From positions 1 to 37,756 of the forward strand of contig JAKSCP010000398.1 of assembly GCA_022360535.1 (NCBI GenBank): a DNA stretch of 37,756 nt. The letters run 5' to 3'. Positions 32,948-37,756 of the stretch are shown here, piece after piece. The stretch's first letter is position 1. Each line of letters starts with the position of its first letter. This DNA is from Pseudomonadales bacterium (GTDB lineage Bacteria > Pseudomonadota > Gammaproteobacteria > Pseudomonadales > Pseudohongiellaceae). The notes under the pieces were generated by a model that saw only the letters and a list, made by a program, of their open reading frames with translations, did no database searches and had not been told where the DNA came from. The translations under genes were made by a program, and so were the position numbers.

Positions 32948-34192
32948 ATGAGTTCAAAAAAAACTGATCGAAGGGAATTCTTAAAGCAAGGAGCTGCACT
33001 GGCCAGTGCCGCCGCGCTTGGCGCAACGGCACGCTCTGCTTCAGGGCAATTACCCGGACCCGAGGCACAACTGCCAGGCACAGACGAACTGGTAGCTTAC
33101 GGCAAACGCTCAAGATTTGTAGATTCCAAGCGCATTCCCCATGGCGGCCGCCATTCACCGGATCAATTCGGTCTCGATTTTCATATCGCGACCCCGCTGC
33201 AAGATTCCTACGGCGTTATTACTCCTTCATCCCTGCACTATGTGGGCACCACCCGGGGCTCCTTCGTGCCGGATATCGATCCGGACAAACACCATCTAAT
33301 GATTCACGGCATGGTGGACAATCCGCTGGTTTTTACCATGGATGAACTCAAGCGCTTGCCGTCAGTGACCCGATTGCATTTCATCGAATGCGCAGGCAAT
33401 CGCGCGAACAGCCGCCATGTCACAGTGCAGGAAACCCACGGCATGACCAGCTGTGCGGAATGGACAGGGGTGTTGCTATCAACACTGTTGGAAGAAGCAG
33501 GGGTACAGGAAGGTGGCGACTGGATCATCGCCGAGGGAGTGGAAGAAGTAAAAGGCACTTCCAGTATCCCCATGACCAAAGCTATGGCCGACTGCATCGT
33601 GTGTTATGGCATGAACGGTGAAGATGTACGGCCGCAGCAGGGCTATCCGCTGCGACTCATGGTGCCCGGTGGCGAGGGCATCTTGAATGTGAAATGGCTG
33701 CGGCGCATCAAAGTGGTAGATCAGTTCTACATGACTTACAACGATTACGGACACCTGCGGCAAGACCCTGCAGACGCCGCGCTTGCTCTGCAAATTGGTC
33801 CGAAGTCGGTGATTACTTTTCCTTCCGGTGGACAACAACTCCCAGGCGCTGGATTCTATGAGGTACGCGGTCTGGCCTGGTCCGGGCAAGGCAGAGTTGC
33901 CAGAGTAGAAGTCTCTACCGATGGAGGCGAGTCCTGGTTTGATGCGGATATCCGCGGAGAAGCCCATCCCATGGCGCATACTGCCTTTAGTTTCAACTGG
34001 ACCTGGGACGGTGAACCCTGCGAGCTGCAATCTCGCTGCATCGATGACATTGGCCAGATACAACCCTCGCGGCAACAGGCCATCGAGTTCTGGGAAAGTG
34101 AAGGTGGACGTCGTCGGGTGAAAGGCCAGGACAATTCCATCCAACCCTGGCGCGTCGATGCTGACGGGAGCGTGCACAATGCGATCGCCTAG
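32948..34192 (+). CDS. soxC: SoxC-like sulfite dehydrogenase, molybdenum subunit
   Basis: From the ATG at 32948 this is 414 residues with a Tat signal (KKTDRREFLKQGAALASAAA), as expected for a cofactor-loaded Mo enzyme. GGAGA lies 5 bases upstream. Sulfite-oxidase-family motifs: LHFIECAGNRAN, whose Cys is the Mo ligand; WTGVLLSTLLEEAG; GYPLRLMVPGGEGILNVKWLRRI; and a C-terminal dimerisation domain with VARVEVSTDGGESW. SoxC works with the cytochrome SoxD to oxidise sulfur-carrier-bound or free sulfite in the periplasm. The cytochrome gene overlaps its end by 14 bases. SoxXYZAB are absent from the window. True substrate (sulfite versus a related S-oxide) is not proven by sequence. Confidence 0.9.
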   Translation: MSSKKTDRREFLKQGAALASAAALGATARSASGQLPGPEAQLPGTDELVAYGKRSRFVDSKRIPHGGRHSPDQFGLDFHIATPLQDSYGVITPSSLHYVGTTRGSFVPDIDPDKHHLMIHGMVDNPLVFTMDELKRLPSVTRLHFIECAGNRANSRHVTVQETHGMTSCAEWTGVLLSTLLEEAGVQEGGDWIIAEGVEEVKGTSSIPMTKAMADCIVCYGMNGEDVRPQQGYPLRLMVPGGEGILNVKWLRRIKVVDQFYMTYNDYGHLRQDPADAALALQIGPKSVITFPSGGQQLPGAGFYEVRGLAWSGQGRVARVEVSTDGGESWFDADIRGEAHPMAHTAFSFNWTWDGEPCELQSRCIDDIGQIQPSRQQAIEFWESEGGRRRVKGQDNSIQPWRVDADGSVHNAIA

Positions 34193-34769
34193 GCTTTGGT
34201 TGGGTGCAATTGGCGCTGCAGTTTCAATCTTAGTACTGGGCTTTCACTCCCAGGCCCAATCACCAACCTATGGCGTAGGAAGAACCCCAACTGCCGAAGA
34301 AATCCAGGCCTGGGACATTTCCATCTCACCGATAACCGGTGATGAATTGCCGATGGGCAAAGGCACAGCAGATCAAGGATCGGAACTGTTTCTGTCCAAA
34401 GGCTGTGCCGGCTGTCATGGCACTGATGGACAAGGCATGATTGCTCCGCGTCTGGTTAAGCGAGATATCGCGACTCCCGATGATCCCTGGCAATGGGGCC
34501 GGGTGTTGCCGATACGAGCACCTTACGCACCAGTGGTTTGGGACTACATTAATCGGGGTATGCCGTTAGGCCAGGAAGGCACGCTCACCGCCGACGAAGT
34601 GTATTCGCTGACAGCCTTTTTGTTGTATTTGAATGATGTGATTGAGGACGACCAGTTCGAGCTTAATCAGGACAGCCTGCCGCAAATTCAAATGCCCAAT
34701 CGAGACAACTGGGCTGAGTTGCCGGAATGGCTACCGGGCCAACCCAGACTCCAGGGCTACCCTTATTAA
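34179..34769 (+). CDS. c-type cytochrome, SoxD-like partner of the Mo enzyme
   Basis: From the ATG at 34179 this is 196 residues; GGGAG (34166-34170) lies 8 bases upstream, favouring it over the ATG at 34158. A Sec signal (LWLGAIGAAVSILVLGFHSQAQS) precedes one haem site, GCAGCHGTDGQG (CxxCH), and a likely axial Met in NRGMPLGQEG. The layout (TYGVGRTPTAEEIQAWDISI before the haem) is that of SoxD cytochromes, which take electrons from SoxC. It overlaps the soxC-like gene by 14 bases, so translation is probably coupled. It ends RLQGYPY, and strong hairpins follow from 34788. SoxD has one or two haems; only one is seen. Confidence 0.87.
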   Translation: MRSPRLWLGAIGAAVSILVLGFHSQAQSPTYGVGRTPTAEEIQAWDISISPITGDELPMGKGTADQGSELFLSKGCAGCHGTDGQGMIAPRLVKRDIATPDDPWQWGRVLPIRAPYAPVVWDYINRGMPLGQEGTLTADEVYSLTAFLLYLNDVIEDDQFELNQDSLPQIQMPNRDNWAELPEWLPGQPRLQGYPY

Positions 34770-34787
34770 TCGATCGTTCTACTAATT

Positions 34788-34818
34788 CCGTGGCGGCGAG
34801 TGATCTCTCGCGCCACGG
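34788..34818. repeat. Strong GC-rich hairpin after the SoxD-like gene
   Basis: CCGTGGC (34788-34794) pairs with GCCACGG (34812-34818), and GCGAG (34796-34800) with CTCGC (34807-34811), around a 6-base loop; one G is bulged. No T run follows on either strand, so it is not an obvious intrinsic terminator. It begins 19 bases past the cytochrome stop and may protect the transcript 3' end or be a leader element of the DUF2306 gene. Confidence 0.6.
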
Positions 34819-34849
34819 CTGGTAAATACTCCGATTGCCTCCCGGAAAG

Positions 34850-34876
34850 ATTCTGCTCTCCATCAGAATTGGAGAG
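34850..34876 (+). promoter_or_regulatory. Mutually exclusive stems in the leader of the DUF2306 gene
   Basis: ATTCTG (34850-34855) can pair with CAGAAT (34864-34869), while CTCTCC (34856-34861) can pair with GGAGAG (34871-34876). The pairings interlock, with loops too short for a stable pseudoknot, so only one can form. The location, 59 bases before the ATG at 34935, suits a leader switch, but stems are only 6 bp. Confidence 0.35.
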
Positions 34877-34934
34877 ACTCAGCCTGACAATTCGAATAGT
34901 ATCCAAAGTCCAGCTTGCGAGTTTAGAAAGATCT

Positions 34935-35570
34935 ATGGACAGAGCAGAAACCAGTCTTGCAGTCGTCGTCAGTTTCCTGGCATTGGCAGGCATTGCTGGT
35001 TCCATCTTTTTCCTGATTTCTGGTGGCGCCAATTCACAGTTTGAAACTTATCCGGTAATCACCAGGCTGCACGTGATCCCTGGCATGGTCTATCTCGCAC
35101 TCGCTCCGCTTCAATTTTCGAAAACGATTCGCAGCAAATCTGCCGGTTATCACCGCTGGGTTGGCAGGTTACTTGCGGGCATCGCGATGATCTCTGGAGC
35201 CGGGGCTTTGTTTCTGGGCATCATCATTCCTTATTCTGGTCTGCCTGAACAAATCATTATTGGAATATTCGGAACCTTCTTTCTGGTAGCAACCATTCGC
35301 GGGTTTGTAAGCGCCCGGAGCAAAAATTTCCAGGCGCACCGGGAATGGATGATGCGTGCTTTTGCTATTGGCCTCAGCATCGCCACGATGCGGCTTATCT
35401 TTGTGCCAATTCTGATTGGTCTCGGCGAGCCAAGCGTAGAACAGGCTCAACTCTATTCGATAATTTCGTTTTCCATCGCGTTCGCTTTGCATAGTGGCTT
35501 CGCTGAATACTGGATCATTCGAACCCGACCCAAAACATCAAGACAAGATGCCACCCTGGTAGCAACCTAG
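34935..35570 (+). CDS. DUF2306 membrane protein
   Basis: From the ATG at 34935 this is 211 residues with about six membrane helices. Family signatures: the first helix (SFLALAGIAGSIFFLISGG), HRWVGRLLAGI, then FQAHREWMMRAFAIGLS and TMRLIFVPIL. The His residues in YHRWVGR and AHREWM are typical of DUF2306 and might bind haem or metal. A longer frame from a GTG at 34800 would add 45 residues through two hairpins, which I reject. It lies 165 bases after the cytochrome gene and 31 bases before the nucleoside hydrolase gene. Function is unknown; membrane electron transfer is possible from context only. Confidence 0.82.
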   Translation: MDRAETSLAVVVSFLALAGIAGSIFFLISGGANSQFETYPVITRLHVIPGMVYLALAPLQFSKTIRSKSAGYHRWVGRLLAGIAMISGAGALFLGIIIPYSGLPEQIIIGIFGTFFLVATIRGFVSARSKNFQAHREWMMRAFAIGLSIATMRLIFVPILIGLGEPSVEQAQLYSIISFSIAFALHSGFAEYWIIRTRPKTSRQDATLVAT

Positions 35571-35601
35571 TATTTTTGAGCCGAGTTACACCCGCCACCC
35601 C

Positions 35602-36579
35602 ATGCCTGCTGCCGAACACAAACGTGCTGTGATTTTTGATACCGACATCGGTATTGACGATGCCATGGCTTTGTTGTTTCTGCACTATGCACCTACTATC
35701 GAAATCGTCGGTATCACCACACGATTCGGCAATGCCAGTGTTGAAAACACAACAAATAATGCGCTCGCTGTGGCAGAGAAGTTTTCTATCTCGGCGGCGG
35801 TCTACAAAGGGGCTGCCGGGCCGTTAGGAAATCGCCTGGGTGAAGGGTTCCCGACCCATGTGCATGGCGAGAATGGCATGGGAAACATCGAATTGGGCAA
35901 ACCATCTCTTCAAGCCGAGTCAATCGATGCTGCCCATGCAATCGTCAATCTATGCAAACAACATGAGAGCCTTTCCATTGTTGCTGTAGGCGGACTGACT
36001 AATATCGCTGCCGCATTGGCCCTCGATGCCTCCATAGCTCAACAGTTAGACGATGTTGTGATCATGGGTGGTGCATTTGGCTATAGCGGTCATAGAGGTA
36101 ATGTCTCTCCGGTAGCAGAAGCCAATATCGCCAGCGATCCATTGGCTGCCGATATCGTGTTTTCCAGTGAAATTCAGACCAGCGTTGTCGGGTTGGACGT
36201 GACTCATGAAGTCGTGTTTGGCAAAGACTTCATTCAGGAACTGGCAGCACGTGCCGGTGAAGCAGGAAGATTTATCCGTGAGGCTACTGACTATTATTTG
36301 AATTTCTACCACAGTCTCAGCGGTGAGTATCAATGTCCGCTGCATGATTCCTGTGCGGTAGCCTTTCTGTTGCGACCTGACCTGTTTACCACCGTGCAGC
36401 AACCGGTACGCGTGGTCTCAGAAGGAATCGCCATTGGACAAACCATCCACAGCAATGACATCAGACGATACGTCAGTGAGGAATGGGACGGCATTCCGAA
36501 GAGCAATGTGTGCACTGCCGTCGATGCTGCAGGTGTACTCGATCTTTACCAATCCACTCTTGCACTGGCTGGCGAATAG
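35602..36579 (+). CDS. Inosine-uridine-preferring nucleoside hydrolase family enzyme
   Basis: This enzyme cleaves ribonucleosides to free base and ribose. The 325 residues begin with the Ca2+-binding signature IFDTDIGIDDAMALL (DTDxGxDDAxA). They include VVIMGGAF, VSPVAEANIASDPLAADIVF, VGLDVTHEV and a C-terminal LHDSCAVAFLLRPDLF, supplying the fourth Ca ligand and catalytic His region. No signal peptide, so cytosolic. It is followed by ribokinase (15-base gap) and a membrane protein, forming a nucleoside-to-ribose-5-phosphate operon. Which nucleosides it prefers is not decided by sequence. Confidence 0.92.
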   Translation: MPAAEHKRAVIFDTDIGIDDAMALLFLHYAPTIEIVGITTRFGNASVENTTNNALAVAEKFSISAAVYKGAAGPLGNRLGEGFPTHVHGENGMGNIELGKPSLQAESIDAAHAIVNLCKQHESLSIVAVGGLTNIAAALALDASIAQQLDDVVIMGGAFGYSGHRGNVSPVAEANIASDPLAADIVFSSEIQTSVVGLDVTHEVVFGKDFIQELAARAGEAGRFIREATDYYLNFYHSLSGEYQCPLHDSCAVAFLLRPDLFTTVQQPVRVVSEGIAIGQTIHSNDIRRYVSEEWDGIPKSNVCTAVDAAGVLDLYQSTLALAGE

Positions 36580-36594
36580 CTGCAGGCACAGACC

Positions 36595-37512
36595 ATGAAT
36601 GACAATACCTCCCAAATCATTGTGATCGGTAGTATCAACACCGACATGATTGTCAAAACCAACAAGCTGCCTTCACCCGGGGAAACCGTACTTGGAGGGG
36701 AGTTCTTGATGAATGGTGGCGGTAAAGGCGCCAATCAAGCCGTGGCTGCCGCACGATTGGGCGGTCGCGTCGCCATGGTTGGCTGTGTCGGTGATGATGT
36801 CTTTGGAAGTGAAGCCATTCAGCGCTTGCAACAAGAGGGCATCGATTGTCATGGCGTAAATCGGGAGATGTCCAGGACATCTGGCATCGCACTAATAAAT
36901 GTCGACGCTTCAGGCGAGAACCAGATCGTTGTCGCAGCGGGTGCCAACACTGCGGTGAGCAAGACCCAGGTAGAATCCGCAATGGCATCCGCAACAGAGG
37001 AAACGTTGCTGCTCCTGCAACTGGAGATCCCGCTGGAAATCGTTGCACACGCAATAGCACTTGCCGGACAAAAAGCCTGTCGAGTGATCCTGGATCCGGC
37101 CCCAGCAAACAGCTTGAGTAGCGAACTTCTGCAAAGTATTTATTTACTGACACCCAATCAATCTGAAGCTCGTGTGCTCACAGGTGAAGATGTCATTGAT
37201 AGAGAATCAGCAGAGCGCGCCGCCGCTGCATTGTTAGCGCAAGGAGTTTCTAACGTGGCGCTTACACTGGGAAAGGATGGTTTATTGCTGGCCAGCGATG
37301 CAGGGGCCGAACTAATCCCAGCACAGGCGGTTACTGCAGTAGACACTACCGCTGCAGGAGATTGTTTTTGCGGGGCCGTCGCCGTGGCGCTGGCGGAAGG
37401 GAAAGTTCTCTCAGAAGCGGTGAGATTTGCAAACCAGGCTGCCGCAATCAGCGTGACGCGCATGGGGGCACAGAGCGCCCTTCCCTATGCTGACGAGATT
37501 CGATCACAATAG
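36595..37512 (+). CDS. rbsK: Ribokinase
   Basis: This PfkB-family kinase turns ribose into ribose-5-phosphate with ATP. The 305 residues hold the substrate site GSINTDMIVKTNKLPSPGET, the GGGKGANQAVAAARLGG signature, YLLTPNQSEARVLTG, and the catalytic anion-hole/base motif DTTAAGDCFCGAVAVALAEG. All parts are present in order and at normal length. It lies 15 bases after the nucleoside hydrolase gene, supplying the use for the ribose released. It could also act on other pentoses, but the neighbours favour ribose. Confidence 0.94.
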   Translation: MNDNTSQIIVIGSINTDMIVKTNKLPSPGETVLGGEFLMNGGGKGANQAVAAARLGGRVAMVGCVGDDVFGSEAIQRLQQEGIDCHGVNREMSRTSGIALINVDASGENQIVVAAGANTAVSKTQVESAMASATEETLLLLQLEIPLEIVAHAIALAGQKACRVILDPAPANSLSSELLQSIYLLTPNQSEARVLTGEDVIDRESAERAAAALLAQGVSNVALTLGKDGLLLASDAGAELIPAQAVTAVDTTAAGDCFCGAVAVALAEGKVLSEAVRFANQAAAISVTRMGAQSALPYADEIRSQ

Positions 37513-37589
37513 ATGCGCTGAACTGCTGTATCATTGCCCTCACTAAGCCGGTTTTATTCTTCTCAATTCAAATTTTACGTAGTTAGCAC

Positions 37590-37756
37590 ATGGACAGTCA
37601 GCAACCGATAACCAACACGACGCTTACACCGGCTTCAGTATTAAAGTTCGTGGTGCCAGCTGTTCTCAGCTTATTGCTATTCCTGTTTCCTTTCTCAATA
37701 GATGGCAACAACACCATTCTGGTTGCCGTAGTAGCGCAGTTTCTACGAGATCAACT
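37590..37756 (+). CDS. Membrane protein, probable YjiH-type nucleoside-recognition transporter (partial)
   Basis: The ATG at 37590 opens a frame that runs off the window edge, 55 codons without a stop. After a polar N-terminus (MDSQQPITNTTLTPAS) comes one hydrophobic segment (VLKFVVPAVLSLLLFLFPF) and SIDGNNTILVAVVAQFL. The pattern of LKF..P.....LLFL.P....G...I.VA... matches my memory of the N-terminus of YjiH/nucleoside-recognition (Gate) proteins. It follows ribokinase by 77 bases, so a nucleoside carrier would complete the operon. Only the first helix is seen, so the family call is tentative. Confidence 0.6.
   Translation, partial: MDSQQPITNTTLTPASVLKFVVPAVLSLLLFLFPFSIDGNNTILVAVVAQFLRDQ

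Noticed and set aside
34800..34934. DUF2306 start at the GTG at 34800
   Set aside because: The extension runs through two hairpins and has no membrane or family pattern.
1..37756. Prophage, integron, CRISPR array, insertion sequence or tRNA-associated island
   Set aside because: No transposase, integrase, regular spacer-repeat pattern or tRNA-like cloverleaf was seen on either strand.

Overview
The window looks like chromosomal DNA of an aerobic, Gram-negative, probably marine gammaproteobacterium. Evidence includes a TonB-dependent receptor, Mla-type lipid trafficking proteins, periplasmic PQQ and molybdenum oxidoreductases, c-type cytochromes, YceI proteins, PilZ/c-di-GMP signalling and DUF6152/DUF2272/DUF2306 proteins. 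Base composition looks fairly even. Genus cannot be read from the sequence. I see no rRNA, tRNA, CRISPR array, integrase, transposase or prophage. Coding density is high and most genes sit in short, often ATGA-coupled operons.

Layout. 1-3 kb: a partial secreted protein with a CxxCH haem motif, a membrane-anchored AraC-type regulator, and a small membrane protein that appears split in two at a TAATG junction. 3-5.7 kb: a DUF2272 protein, thymidine kinase and a YcgR-like PilZ protein. 5.7-12.2 kb: a putative envelope lipid-transport locus (MlaC/HpnM-like, MlaA-like and TonB receptor genes in one operon, divergent from an HpnN-like MMPL/RND transporter). 12.3-17.2 kb: a lipoprotein gamma-glutamyltranspeptidase, then a GntR(YtrA)-ABC transporter operon with a visible operator/promoter. 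17.4-21.2 kb: a second YcgR-like PilZ paralogue, a DegT-type aminotransferase, a tubulin-tyrosine-ligase-like ATP-grasp enzyme and an Asp/Glu racemase homologue lacking both catalytic cysteines. 21.3-25.7 kb: an exported KatG with a clear terminator, and a three-gene coupled operon (unknown exported protein, DUF6152, and a DNA/RNA non-specific endonuclease homologue with a replaced catalytic His).

25.9-28 kb: a class III nucleotide cyclase fused to a PilZ domain, followed across a strong hairpin by a single-domain response regulator, then a DedA protein. 28-35.6 kb: a lipoprotein, two YceI proteins downstream of a PQQ dehydrogenase, divergent across a 574-bp spacer (holding a 9+9 bp inverted repeat) from a SoxC-like sulfite dehydrogenase and its cytochrome c, then DUF2306. 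35.6-37.8 kb: nucleoside hydrolase, ribokinase and the start of a membrane protein, probably a nucleoside carrier.

The most promising items are the cyclase-PilZ fusion (direct wiring of c-di-GMP to cAMP/cGMP), the DegT/ATP-grasp/cysteine-less racemase group, the MlaC-MlaA-TonB receptor-RND lipid locus, and the degenerate nuclease coupled to DUF6152. All functional calls come from reading motifs by eye, without database searches.
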